A DNA stretch of 64,000 bases from Chondrus crispus. Its lineage: Eukaryota > Rhodophyta > Florideophyceae > Gigartinales > Gigartinaceae. Under the pieces are notes generated by a model. That model was not told where the DNA came from, searched no databases, and saw only the letters and a list, made by a program, of their open reading frames with translations. Position 1 is the stretch's first letter. Every line of letters starts with the position of its first letter. The position numbers and the translations under genes are program-made. Location: contig NW_005178719.1 of the NCBI RefSeq assembly GCF_000350225.1, positions 202,175 to 266,174 of the forward strand. The letters are read 5' to 3'. Below are positions 44,012 to 54,535 of this stretch, one piece after another.

Positions 44012-46393
44012 CTAATGCTGCATACCGACGCTGTCGGGCCGGTCCCATAGTGACCGAGCGGGTACCTGCAGGTGCTTGCGTCGACAATAACGTACGACAG
44101 TATTGTAGTCAACGTGGTGGGCTGGTTCCCAGTTGTCGTCGTCCGTAGAATAGCCATACCAGTGAACGCGAAACACCGGAATTCCGTCCGAGCCGGCGGC
44201 ATGCCCGGAGAGGGATTCTACGACGTACTCGGTGGGTAACACTCCCGGGGAGGAAGGAGAACGCGGCGGAGGTGGGGCCGGCGACGGTGGTAGGCCAGCC
44301 CCGCTGATGTGAAAGGCACACCTCGCGGCAAGGGCCGGTATGGCCTCCGACAGGGCCTGTTGGACGGCTCGCCTCGCGGGTGTCAGTGCAGAAGGTTCGG
44401 GTGTCTCTGGCAAGGGAGCAAGCGTGGCCCGATCGTGTAAGCTGCCCTTCGCCCATCTTGGCGGGACGCCATTTCTTCCTCGGGCGCGACACGTGTCATT
44501 GGAGGTCGCGGCTCGGGGGGGTGTACGCGCATTCCCGGGCGACCCTGGCGCACTGCGGAGTGCCCGTTTTTCTCTCGCCGATGCGGTAGCCGTAGCCCTT
44601 CGGTTCGAAGATGGAACCTCCCTTACCTGGGAGGGGGTGGGAGCGAGTCGAGATATAACCCGCTCCGGGGTTCCGCTGGTCAGGGCATCCATCAGTCCAG
44701 GAGCGTGCGCGGGGGAAGACGCCGGGGTGGCGGCGTCCTCCGCCGGATCGAGGTCGTCGAGCGGTAGATTACCCAACTGTCCCTCAATGCCTCTCCCTCG
44801 GATGGGAGTCGTGTCCGACGACGGGGATTCCCCATCATCGCGCTGATCCGCCAATGAGGTCGTAGCGCCCCCTACCGCGTTGCGTAGCGGGGGGGCCTTG
44901 ACGACTCTATCTCGAGAGATTCTGTCCTTCAGCCCGGTACCTCGAAGGACGGTGACAGTATGGTCATCCACCTTTACCACGGGGAACAGTCCCTCAGCGC
45001 GCGGTGCGAGTTTCTTGTTCACCCGATCCTTGTCGGTTCGCTCCTCTGAGCGTAATGCCGCTTCTCGGTTAACGAGGACTTGATCCCCTGCTTGATATTC
45101 CGGCGTAGGGAGTCGAATTCGCCTGTCAAAGTCGTCCTTGTAGCGTTCCTGTCCGGCGCGTAGGTTCCTGTCAGCCGTGGCCATGAGGCCGCGCAACCAC
45201 GCGAGGAAGCGGAACTTGAAATGCGCCCGTGAGGCGGAGGGTGCCAACAGCGGAGTTTGCTGTAGGGACAACGGACTCGGCGTCCGGGATAACACCAGCT
45301 CAAATGGCCTCATGCCGATCATGCGGTTGACCGTGCAGTTGTAGCCATAGGTGAGGGCATCCGTGTACTGGTCCCAGTCACGTTGTTTATCGGCCAGATA
45401 GTGCCGTAGAGTTGAGACCAACGTTCTGTTGAATCTTTCCACCTGCCCATTAGTCTGGGGGTGATATGCGTTTGTGAACACACTCTCAACAGAGAGGATT
45501 TTGCACACTGCGAGGAAGAACCTCGAAATGAATTGACTCCCGTTGTCGGAGAGGAGCTTCACTGGGGCTCCATAAACGAAGACCCAGTGTGAAATGAACG
45601 CCTGAGCTACTGTCTCGGCGGTGATTTTCCGTAAGGGTACGGTTCGGGTTAACTTGGAGTAACGGTCCGTCATCACCAAGAGGTAACGATGTCCTCTTGG
45701 GGTTTGGGGTAGTTCTCCAAGGATATCAATTGCGATGTACTCCAGGGGGCCTGATGGAGGGAACGTCTTCAATTCTGAGTTGTGTTTACGCAATTTGATG
45801 CGGGCCTTGGCGCAGTCGGGACACATCCAGACTGTGGAATAGGCATCGACCGACATGCTTGGCCAGTAATACCCCTGCCGGAGCGTTTAGAATAAACGCC
45901 GACCTCCAGGGTGACCAGAGGTGGCGGGATAATGCGATAAATACAACACCCTGTCACGGAGGGTTGTTGGGACGACAATTTGTTCGACACCATCCAGGTG
46001 GGCTTTCCGACAGATTGAACCTTCTGTGTTGATGAAGAACCGTGACAAACGGAGTTGGGCGGAACCCTCCCCCTTCGCAAGACGGGAAGCCACCTCCTTA
46101 CACAGGGGATCGGAGAGTTGCTCCCGCGAAAAATCGTCGTGCGTCAGCGCGGCCTTTGATGCCGGGGGTTCCAAGGCATAACAGCCGGATGTCACGTTGA
46201 CCTCAGGGTCGTCATCATTTTCCTCTGTGAACAGAGGATCGTTCTCAAGGTCCAAAGCTGAGTAACAAGGTATCTCCTCGTCCACCGGGACGGTAGTACC
46301 CCCCGTGGAAGGTATACGACTTAAAGCGTCGGCAAGGCAATTCTTGAATCCCTTCACGTAGGTAACGTCGAAGTCATATTCGGCAAGGCGCAA
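44012..46393 (-). pseudogene. Integrase with C-terminal chromodomain (gypsy pol)
   Basis: The pol frame runs from RNase H into integrase, with TAA at 45887-45889 just inside the zinc-binding domain (H and H in [13 protein letters not shown], then CPDC). The catalytic core has the three acids in AIDILGELPQ, LLSDNGSQF and NGQVERFNRTL. After a basic linker region and a long Pro/Ala/Arg-rich stretch, the C-terminus (about 44060-44220) contains FRVHWYGYSTDDDNWEPAHHV, a chromodomain, which defines the chromovirus branch and would steer insertion toward modified chromatin. The polyprotein ends at 44012. Apart from the TAA, likely a CAA codon changed by C to T, this part is well preserved. Confidence 0.9.
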
Positions 46394-48055
46394 GCGCCAC
46401 CGGGCAAGTCAACCACTCGTATCGACGAGGTTCATGAGCCACCTGAGAGAATGGTGATCGGTGTTGACCGTAAACCGCTCGCGTTCCAGGTAGGGCCGCA
46501 GCGTTTGAATCGCCCATACGATGGCGAGGCATTCTTTCTCGGTCGTCTAGTAATTGCGTTCCGCTGTAGATAGCGTGCGGGACCAATACCCAACCGGGTA
46601 TCGGTGCCCATCCTCATGGGTTTGTAGCAAGGTACAACCCCGTTGAGCGTCTGACGCATCGGTATCGAGCGAGTAGGGTAACCCGAGGCGAGGAAGCTTC
46701 AACACCGGGGGGGATATTAGACACTCCTTCAACGTGTTGAAGGCCGTGGTTTGGACCTCCGCAAAGGTGGGAAGGAGATCTGGTTCTCCCTTGCGGAGCA
46801 TAGCCGTCAGAGGCGCCGCTATGTTAGCGAAGTGGGAGACAAATCGTCGGTATACATTACACATTCCCAAAAAGGAGCGGAGCTCCGTTTGGGTCCGTGG
46901 GGTGGTCGCTTCGGAGAGCGATTTGACATTCTTCGGGTGAACTTGCAGTTCCCCCGGTCGAATGATATGTCCCAAGTACTCTACCGAGTCTTGGAAAAAC
47001 TTACACTTTTTGAGCTTAAGTGATAAACCCTCCTGTTGTAGGGCTTGGAGTATAACCTCCACATCCTTGAGACGGGAGTCGTGATCCTTGGAGAAAATAA
47101 TTATGTCGTCCAAGTAAATCAAGCAACTCTTCCATCGGTAGCCGGAGAGGAGAATATCCAACATTCTTTGAAATGTAGCCGGGGCGTTCATCAGGCCGAA
47201 GGGCATTCGGTTGAACTGAAACGTCCCAGCATGGCACGTAAACGTGGTTTTTGCTCTATCCTCCTTGGCTACTGAAATTTGCCAGTAGCCGGAGTTACAA
47301 TCCAAGGTGGTGAACACCTTGGCCTCCCCGAGGGAGTCTAGACACTCGTCCATGCGAGGAATGGGGTACGTGTCTCGCACGGTGAGAACGTTTAGTCGAC
47401 GGTAGTCGACACAAAAACGGAGGCTTCCATCCTGCTTGGGGATGAGGACGACAGGCGACGCCCATTCGGATTTCGACCCGGTGATCACCCCGTTAGCCAA
47501 CGTCTCGTCAACCGAGGCTTGTTCCGCCTCTCGGGCGCGTGGTCCTGCCCGATACGGTTGGCAACGGAACGGCCTAGCGCCGGGGGTGAGCTCAATGCGG
47601 TGGTTTGTCGCGCGAACCTCGCCCAGAGTCCCGTTCCACATGCCCCCGTATGGCGTGAGCATGGTGCTGACCTGCCTACGCTGGTGCGGCGGCAGGTGGT
47701 CGAGGGGGACCACATCCTTGGGATGGGAGTCCGACTCCGGGGTTGAGGAGGTTGGCCGAGGGGAGTCGTCGTTCTGTACCGGCGGGCCCCCCTCGTGAAA
47801 TTCCGCGGCAAGAACTGTGTCTAACGGCATCGCCGTGCGGATCATCGCGCGGGGATGGGGAGATACGAAACCACTACTTGGTTCTTCGACAATCTCTTGG
47901 TGGCCGCTGAGAAGTTGGCCACCAAGACCCGAAACTCCTGCAACGGGGAGAGGTGAACCACTCCGTTGGAGATGGAGACTCTGTGCTTCGCATATAATTG
48001 CGGGTTCGGCTCTACGACCGAGAGTCCACTCCTTCCGTTGGTGACGTAAACCCAC
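46394..48055 (-). pseudogene. Reverse transcriptase and RNase H (gypsy pol)
   Basis: RT blocks are all present: SLRFCVDYRRLNVLT, KVFTTLDCNSGYWQI, FNRMPFGLMNAPATFQ, CLIYLDDIIIFS (catalytic YLDD at about 47105-47116) and LGHIIRPGELQVHP. RNase H starts with YSLDTDASDAQRG. It is interrupted by TAG at 46547-46549 after AERNY and by TGA at 46409-46411, both in frame, before the end of the domain (LADALSRIP near 46330). The frame joins the integrase frame directly. Upstream the protease lies in another frame, with a break near 47855. Confidence 0.95.
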
Positions 48056-48814
48056 GTTTGGGTACCGGCGGGGATATCCACTGCACGGGCGACCTTAAGC
48101 TTGGGGTAAATACGCCCTGCTGTGGGGGAATACTCCTGCTCCGAGGGGAGCGGAGGGTGGTCCGCGGCACGACGAGCCGGTTTCCGAACGATGGGTACCT
48201 TCGTACCGTCGTCCAACTCCACGAGCTTGCGTCGGGGGTAGATGGCTTCGACAAATCGTTCGTTAAATTCGCAACCCAGAATAACGGGGGCGGCCAATCG
48301 CTCACAGACGATGAATGTGCACTTCATGGTGCGGTCACCTAACCGCACCACCAGTGGTATTTGACCGCTGGTACGCAAGGGCCGTCCATTTGCGTCTGCA
48401 ATTGTCGGGACTTCGCCCGGGATGAGGAGAGACTCCCATCCTGTGGGTAACGTGTCAGCCCTGACAAAATTAGATCCAGCTCCCGTGTCGAGGATGGTGA
48501 GTTGCCTCAGCAATATAGCTGGTGTTAGTCCAAGGTCAGCGTAGACCTTGTAATTTCTCCGAGACAGGGTCATTACTGTCTCAGAGGTCGGAACACCCGG
48601 GGCAAGCACTGGGATGTTCCTCCGCCATGGTCGGCGTAGAGTACCGAGTCCTTCGGGATCGGGGTTATCCTGGCTAGTACCAGTATGGTTGCGGCCGAGA
48701 ATTCGGAGCCGCTTCTCCACCTTTGGAGGTGAGTCTTCGTCCGCCAGCTTGGGCGACTGATCTGGGGCGGAGCCCGGGTTTACCTCAGCTGGTGCGGGCT
48801 GAGGTTCTCCTAGT
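47842..48814 (-). CDS. Retroviral-type aspartic protease region (start of pol)
   Basis: Pol begins in the -1 frame right after the gag slippery site. The linker is Pro/Lys-rich; the protease has TILDTGAGSNFV (active-site DTGA at about 48476-48493) and APVILGCEF, the hydrophobic-hydrophobic-Gly motif near the protease end. The frame ends at 47842 because of an apparent one- or two-base indel near 47855, where the RT frame takes over. It would cleave the Gag-Pol precursor as a homodimer. Confidence 0.85.
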
Positions 48815-48819
48815 TTTTT
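48810..48819 (-). promoter_or_regulatory. Gag-pol -1 frameshift site A AAA AAC then TAG
   Basis: On the minus strand gag reads CCA AAA AAC TAG. The heptamer A AAA AAC (48819-48813) fits X XXY YYZ in the gag frame and is followed directly by the stop. Slipping back one base gives CTA GGA GAA and enters the open pol frame that contains the protease. The GC-rich sequence downstream could supply a stimulating structure. Confidence 0.85.
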
Positions 48820-51071
48820 GGAGGTTGTCGAACGCCGTCAGGGGGCGGGGCAGTCTTCGTCCCCGTGCCTAAATGCGGCGGCGGGTCGGCCGCGGTAGCG
48901 GGATTAATTACCCGGTTGGCCTCATAACTGAGGAGAGCAACGGCGCGGAGGTACGCGTCCGAGGAGACCCGGCCTTTCTGTGCCGTACTCAGCTTCTCGT
49001 ACTGATGGGGTACGAGGGAGACATCCTTCACCTTTAAGTCACAGTCAGGGGCTATATGGTCCCCGACCTTGTAACAGGCGAAGCAGATGATCTGCGGGGA
49101 CGGGGATCCCCGTAGGTCCTTCTGGATGTTCCGGGAGGGCCGCCCGAAGGCCGGCCCGTGGGGGCTCCCCGTACGCTTCGCAGCGGGTTGGTACGGCTTG
49201 CGCCGGTCGCCGTAGAAGAGCGAATCTCCATCGTTGAAGGAGAAGTCCTCCGTTGGCAGGGAAGGCATCCCGCCAGCGTTGTCCCCTTCCGTGGCGAAGT
49301 AATTCTCGGCACCCGCTGCCGTTTGGTAGCTGGCGGTGGGACCGGTCGTGGAGGATGGAACGCTATCAAGAGCGGCAAGGACCTGCTTACCAGGGCGGGG
49401 CCTAGCAAATTCCACCTGGCGACTCGAGGCTTGCCGAGCTCGAAGGGCCTCTCCATGGGAGCGCGCGTGAGCCACCGTATCCCCGAACGAGGATCGCGGT
49501 CGATCCTCGCGGGTTTGCAAAGCTAACGGCTTGATCGCCGGCGTGAGAACCTCGATGAACAGTAGTCCTCTCGTAGGGCGAGTGTACGTCGCCACATCTC
49601 CCGAGGGCGTTCAGCATCCGAGTGGCGTACTCGGTTTCCAGTTCGCCCGGTTTTTTGCGTAATTCTCTCAGCGCAGTGAGGGCGTGCTCAATTTCGAGGT
49701 TGGTCGCGTAAGTGCGCAGCAACCAGTTTACGGCTGCCGCCCAGTTCGCGATCCCTTGGGATTTGCGGTGTAACCCTCTCTGGGACTCATACGCCTCTTT
49801 TGCCGGCGGGGATAACAGGTGGGGGAGAGCCATCAGAGCCATCGCCTCAGTCATATTGGCGTTATCAAAGTTATCCTTGCAACGCGCAAGGAAACTTATG
49901 ACTCTGATTGGGTCCACCTCGCTGAACTTGTAATCTCCCGTCATCACGAGGAGGTACTGTACCCTCTTACGGGTCGAGGCGTAGACCTTGTCATCCACGG
50001 TCTGCCTCGTGTCCTCGAGGCGATACGCTCGGTAATTACATACGCCCCGGAAGCGGTGGTTCGTCGGCTTCCAGACGGAGACGTGCTTCTGTCTGGGGCC
50101 GAACGTCGGCTGCGGGGCCGTGAGTGACTCTGACTCGGAATCCGATTCCGAGTCAGAGGGCGAAGACGAGGCTGAGCTCGAGTACGACGAGGAGGGTCCC
50201 ACGGATGGCGGGTAGGCACTCTTGCCCCCCTTCCGACGTCGAGAGTCGCGTTTCTTCCGGCTTGGATTGGACTTTTTTCGTCGTCCCTCGCCATCGCCGT
50301 CGGAGCTTCTCCCCGAGTCGGGGTTTCCTCCCGGGGGATTCCGGGAGGCGAATTCACCCTCACGGGGGTCCTGACCGGCGGGGGCGTCCCCTGGGAACGC
50401 CCTCGCGGGGACCATTGACGCCGTCGGGTCGGCGAATAGTTGGGGATCGGTCCCCACGGAGGGGACGGGTATCCCCGCGGCCTGTAACGCCGGGATCGTG
50501 ACGTTGGACAAGAGTAAGTTCTCGTCCAACGGAGGTAACTCCCGTCTCCGGGAGTTGACTGGCACTTCGCCCGAGGGCGGAGTTGTGGTAACTCCGCCAA
50601 TGGCCGGAGGCTTAACAGCAGCAATGGCTGGGGTGGGCGCCACCGATCCGTCCTGAGTAACGGGCGCCGGGTCGGGGCGGTACGTCTTGAGGACGGATAT
50701 TTCCTGACGGAGGGACTTGACTTCCTCCGTTGCAGTAGCGATCTCCGTTTTCAGAGGGAGGATCGCCTCCTCGACCCTGGCCTTGATGTCTTCTTGCCAG
50801 GCCTTGGTCAATACGCCTTCCAGGGCGGAGAGGCGATCGCGCTCGCGCGCGAATTGTACATCCGCCTGCGTGGCGATGGTTTCCTCCACGAAGGAGTTGA
50901 GGTTCTCTCGTAGCGCCGACGAGTGCGCTGTGAGTTTCTCCGCCACCGTTGTGAGCGTAAACCTTCGGCTTCTCGGAGCGCCTCACGGCAGCTCCGAGTT
51001 ATCCACGCCGCTACGGGCGCAGGAACGTCTCCGGGACGGGTTTCTCGGGAACTCTCCGACCCGGACACCAT
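48810..51071 (-). pseudogene. Gag polyprotein of the gypsy element
   Basis: Best start is the ATG at 51071 (MVSGSESSRETRPGDV), because the related gag at 62960 begins the same way. Comparison of the two copies shows that one base is missing near 50967, between REAE and RFTL. The long frame then runs from about 50965 to 49600 with a coiled-coil-like N-terminal part, a Ser/Asp-rich segment and the capsid-like core (TEYATRMLNALGRCGD). A second break near 49600 moves to the frame 49595-48810, which carries a zinc knuckle CFACYKVGDHIAPDC (CX2CX5HX4C, one residue longer than standard) and ends in the frameshift site. Length about 750 aa, large for gypsy gag. It would form the particle and bind element RNA. 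Confidence 0.85.
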
Positions 51072-51155
51072 GTCTTGAAACACCTGTGAACGATGGTGAG
51101 CACCCTCAAAAGAAACAATTAGAAAAGAGAAAGGGGTTAGAGACTCCGCAGATTT

Positions 51156-51171
51156 CTAGGTCGGGAGACCA
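51156..51171 (-). other. Primer binding site of the gypsy element
   Basis: Minus strand TGGTCTCCCGACCTAG, three bases inside the 5' LTR. It begins with TGG, complementary to a tRNA CCA end. The same site (TGGTCTCCCGGCCTAG) follows the LTR at 62826. The tRNA could not be named from this sequence. Confidence 0.75.
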
Positions 51172-51174
51172 AAA

Positions 51175-51898
51175 TGTCGTGCACTGAGGGGGAAGGGGTG
51201 GGATCCCCCTCTGGCAGAGCGCGCGCGTTCGGGGGCGCGTGTAGGGGCTATCGGGAGACCACCCGTAAGGGACCGGTACGGGGCCGGGCGCGAAGCGCAG
51301 TAGGGAAAGTAAGGGAAAAAGTGGGGAACAGAGCTCAGGAGGGGAGGAGCGGTAGGGACAGCTGTCGCGCGGAGAGCCGGGCGTGGCGGGACGACACGCG
51401 CGGTAGAGACAGGAGGGAATCGGGACGTAGATGGCTCGCAGGGTACCGTCGTGGGACGGGGACCGACGCGAGGCTACGACTCCGTTCCAGAAACCCGAGT
51501 TGTAGACCCAAAGCTTCGTGTCTTCTTTACTTAGGGTCGAGCGTCGACTATATATTAGTCACCGTCGTAATAATTATAATAATAATTACTATTAATTAAT
51601 TAATTAGAACACGGCAATAATTACCGGCGTACCAGCCTCAGGGCTATACAGTACGCAATTCCCTCTGTATAGGGTTATGATACCTGCCTACACGTGGGAA
51701 TCGACACGCCTAGACGTGGAGTGACAGACTGTCCGTACTTCGACAGGGCTTACACCCGGCCATGCCTGGGTGGGTAGTTACACGATTACACGTGGTACAT
51801 GTACACGATCATACGTGGGTAACACGTGGGATGCACACCCGGGAGGGTGGCATCCCGCGTATGCTTCGCGAGTGAGGGAGGCGTAACAGTGCACTACA
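51175..51898 (-). repeat. 5' LTR of the gypsy element
   Basis: 724 bp, about 96% like 40122-40846 by eye. Should hold the element promoter; TATATA near 51549. Confidence 0.95.
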
Positions 51899-52411
51899 CC
51901 AACACCGAATATCTTTCTGACCCGTCTTATATGACAATTGGAGATTCGTTTGCTGTTATGAGGGATGACGAGGATGAACAACGGCAAATTGTATTTCGTC
52001 GGGATTGCACTTGGGATTCCATAGAGAAGACCTACTCCCATCCACTGGAAGCCATAAGACTATCTGAGCTCCACTTCCAAGAACGCATTTCCGAGGTAAT
52101 GGTGCTGAAAACGTGGTCAGCGGACCATCCGACCGGAAGCAGTCGTTCTACCTGCAATGGAATCTTCAATCCAGTCCTTTTCAATCTATATTTGCTGATG
52201 TAAATCGCAGCGACGTACTAGGAGTACTTCAAGTGCACATCCCTTTCCTCTCTATCAAAGGCTCTGCGCATGTGAAGCAATTCATCAATGTTGCCAAATT
52301 CTGGACCTCTTTAAGTAAACTCAATTCATTCATGCTACAGTAGTCTCCCGCTTTACTCATTTATCACTTCGATGAATTAAGAAGTGTCACTATCACATGA
52401 AATACGACCGC

Positions 52412-54535
52412 TTATAAATCGAATTCTTGGACTATGAATACATCGTCATCGTCTTCGACATGATTCGTCTGGATTTCATCGTCATCGTCCACCACGCTCA
52501 GATCATCATTATCCTCGTGATGTGAACCTGATCGGACAGGGGGATCGTGCACGGAGTTGTACATATCCACGGACATCACCAGCTTCTCCTTCAAAATACT
52601 GGAGAGTTGCTGTGGAAGCTCACCCCGCCTTTCTCCCTGTCCTTCCGTCAAAAGTTCTGAATAGAGTGATCTCAGTCGCGACCGCCGTGATTCATTATGC
52701 TGATCCTGGCTATCCGCTTCATGCAACATCTGCTCGTTTCCAGAAAATGAACCCCTCGACTCAATCACCTTCATCAGCATGACCTTCCGGAACAGGACAG
52801 GAGTCATGTAAATCACACGAAAGAATTCCTTGGATATTGAATGCAGGTCTTCATCACTGCCGCACCTGGTAAAAGCAATCAAGAACTTCAAGGCGACGTG
52901 GATGGCATTGAGTCGGATAACAACTTCTCGAGTCTCCTTCCTTCCATCCTTGTCTTTTGTCTCAACATCATACATAGCGATGAATATGAAGGGTTCACTT
53001 TCAGAAAGCAGCCTCTTCCACGCTATCCCATTCATGGGGTTCACCTCAGCGACCGACTTCATGGCAGTACGACAGGTTCCGTCTGGGATATCTTGGAGGT
53101 TCATGTGCGGGCGGGGTGGATTCTCATACTGGAATGAGACTCCCACTTCACTTTGAAAAACATATGAGAAGTTTTGAAAGAAGGATTTTCGCCCAAGCTC
53201 CCTGGACTTGTTCAGAAACTGATTACCCATCTTGAAAACGAGGCGAACGATCTCAACCCTAATGTCTTCGTCCTTGATGAATCCAATTGGCTTATCTTCC
53301 CCCATCTTATCGCTTCGACGCCGAGCCACACGCCGGGCCTTCTTGATGGCCGTTGAAGCAAATTCTTCGTTGAAGAAAGACTCGACTGTGATCATTCTTA
53401 TGTAGCCCAGCCTCAGCCAAAAAGGTTTCTCAGCGGTCTTCAGCTTCCCGCGGATGTTCGGATGTACCATTTCGAGTGACTTCGTCCCAATACTCGGGTT
53501 GTTCATTGCATTTGCAATCAAGCTCTTTCCCCAAGCCTTTCGCAGGACCAGATACTGACGAGCTTGCTTCGTACCCAGCAGCTCCTCGGTTTTCTCCTCG
53601 CTTGGGTCCTTTTTCCACAAAAGGACCTCGACAAGTAAAAGTCCGAACCCCAACACTTCGGAACTATTCACGTCCAAGAGAAGCTTCTCAGATTGTAAGT
53701 CACGACTCCCACCTTCGAAAGATTCCTTCTCTTCCTTTCTCTGAGGAAGAACTCTCATGGTGCAATTTATCAGCGCTCTTGTAAAGATAATGCACATGAA
53801 TTTCCCTGCAAATATGTCCTCCATAGGCCTGAGGAGGTCGATCAAAGAGGCCTTCTCCGCTGCTTTTCCCGTCTTCGGCAGTGTGGAATTCAGAAGAACA
53901 ATGTTGACGGCGTCCTGGCAGCGTGATAACGTCCTCTCCAAAGTGGAGACACGAGAAGATACAGCCTTGATTGCACCAACAATTTCCCTCTTTTCAATGG
54001 CAAGCTGCTTCTCCAGACGAGCATGCAGTTCCCGCATGACTCGAAGTACTCCGTGGTTTGAGTCTTCCTCAAATTCTCGAGAGAAATGGGAGCCCCGTGG
54101 TTGACTCGGCAAGGAACCTGCCACGGACTCACGACGCGTGGGAACGATGAAGTCTTCCACAACTTGAGTTTTGGGCGACTTCGTCCATCTCTGCTGCACC
54201 AGCCTGCACAATGTCGTCGACGTCCTCCTCTGGCTCGCGTCCATGAAGCTCGAACAACCGACGCTTCGCCCGTTTGCGTTCTGGGTGTTCATCTTCCTCG
54301 CCTTGATCTCCATCCCAGAACAAACGGGAAAAGTCTTCACTCGGAGACGAGCCGATGCCGCGCTTGCGCCTGCCCGAACGCGAATGTGCTGCATCGGACG
54401 GGCCGCTTCCCTGACTTCGAACTGGAAGCGAGCACGTGTCAGATGGTGGACTGCCTCGGGGCGTCCTGACCGTATTACTCGAAACCCGACTGGTTTCCTG
54501 TCCAGCTGCCGCGAGAGTAGCTTTGGCCGCAACAC
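52412..54535 (-). CDS. Large unrecognised protein with coiled coil and acidic tail
   Basis: 707-codon frame. From about residue 130 on, composition is clearly protein-like: a Glu/Lys/Arg helix of coiled-coil type (RELHARLEKQLAIEKREIVGAIKAVSSRVSTLERTL), then a long alpha-rich region with KARRVARRRSDK and conserved-looking aromatic segments, and an Asp/Glu tail (DDLSVVDDDDEIQTNHVEDD). No known domain recognised. The first about 125 residues of this frame are poor; the overlapping frame 54323-54129 (RLFWDGDQGEEDEHPERKRAKRRL) is more convincing. The real N-terminus therefore probably lies in that frame, with a frame change near 54160. It converges on the gene split by the gypsy element. A basic cluster and acidic tail suggest a nuclear protein. 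It may be a transposon accessory protein. Confidence 0.55.
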   Translation of the reverse strand: MLRPKLLSRQLDRKPVGFRVIRSGRPEAVHHLTRARFQFEVREAARPMQHIRVRAGASAASARLRVKTFPVCSGMEIKARKMNTQNANGRSVGCSSFMDASQRRTSTTLCRLVQQRWTKSPKTQVVEDFIVPTRRESVAGSLPSQPRGSHFSREFEEDSNHGVLRVMRELHARLEKQLAIEKREIVGAIKAVSSRVSTLERTLSRCQDAVNIVLLNSTLPKTGKAAEKASLIDLLRPMEDIFAGKFMCIIFTRALINCTMRVLPQRKEEKESFEGGSRDLQSEKLLLDVNSSEVLGFGLLLVEVLLWKKDPSEEKTEELLGTKQARQYLVLRKAWGKSLIANAMNNPSIGTKSLEMVHPNIRGKLKTAEKPFWLRLGYIRMITVESFFNEEFASTAIKKARRVARRRSDKMGEDKPIGFIKDEDIRVEIVRLVFKMGNQFLNKSRELGRKSFFQNFSYVFQSEVGVSFQYENPPRPHMNLQDIPDGTCRTAMKSVAEVNPMNGIAWKRLLSESEPFIFIAMYDVETKDKDGRKETREVVIRLNAIHVALKFLIAFTRCGSDEDLHSISKEFFRVIYMTPVLFRKVMLMKVIESRGSFSGNEQMLHEADSQDQHNESRRSRLRSLYSELLTEGQGERRGELPQQLSSILKEKLVMSVDMYNSVHDPPVRSGSHHEDNDDLSVVDDDDEIQTNHVEDDDDVFIVQEFDL

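Larger units (their letters stand above)
40122..51898 (-). mobile_element. Nearly complete Ty3/gypsy chromovirus, 11.8 kb
   Basis: Both LTRs start TG and end CA on either strand. Between them, on the minus strand, are PBS, gag, protease, RT, RNase H, integrase and chromodomain in gypsy order, then a 3-kb region with an antisense ORF, then the PPT. Flanks are CTAAC on the left and CCAAC on the right, a 5-bp target duplication with one change. The LTRs differ by about 30 positions by eye (around 4%), so insertion is not recent. Frame breaks near 50967, 49600 and 47855 and stops at 46547, 46409 and 45887 make this copy defective, although some of them may predate insertion. Confidence 0.95.
39231..52202 (+). 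pseudogene. Unrecognised gene split by the gypsy insertion
   Basis: The upstream part (39231-40121) encodes about 297 residues with no recognised family: a charged N-terminal region and a helix near residues 120-140 (LNALSRRLQYLEEVVKGQQ). The frame runs into the retrotransposon LTR at 40122. Right of the element, at 51904, it resumes in the correct frame (EYLSDPSYMTIGDSFAVM) and ends at 52202. If the element and one 5-bp target copy are left out, the frame is continuous, about 397 aa. This shows that the gypsy element broke a previously open gene. The open frame starts after a TAG at 39216 with no early ATG, so the true start may lie in another frame or exon. It converges on the 52412-54535 gene. 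Confidence 0.6.

Noticed and set aside
44340..44846. Plus-strand 168-aa ORF opposite the integrase C-terminus
   Set aside because: Shadow frame of the GC-rich, Pro/Ala-rich linker before the chromodomain.
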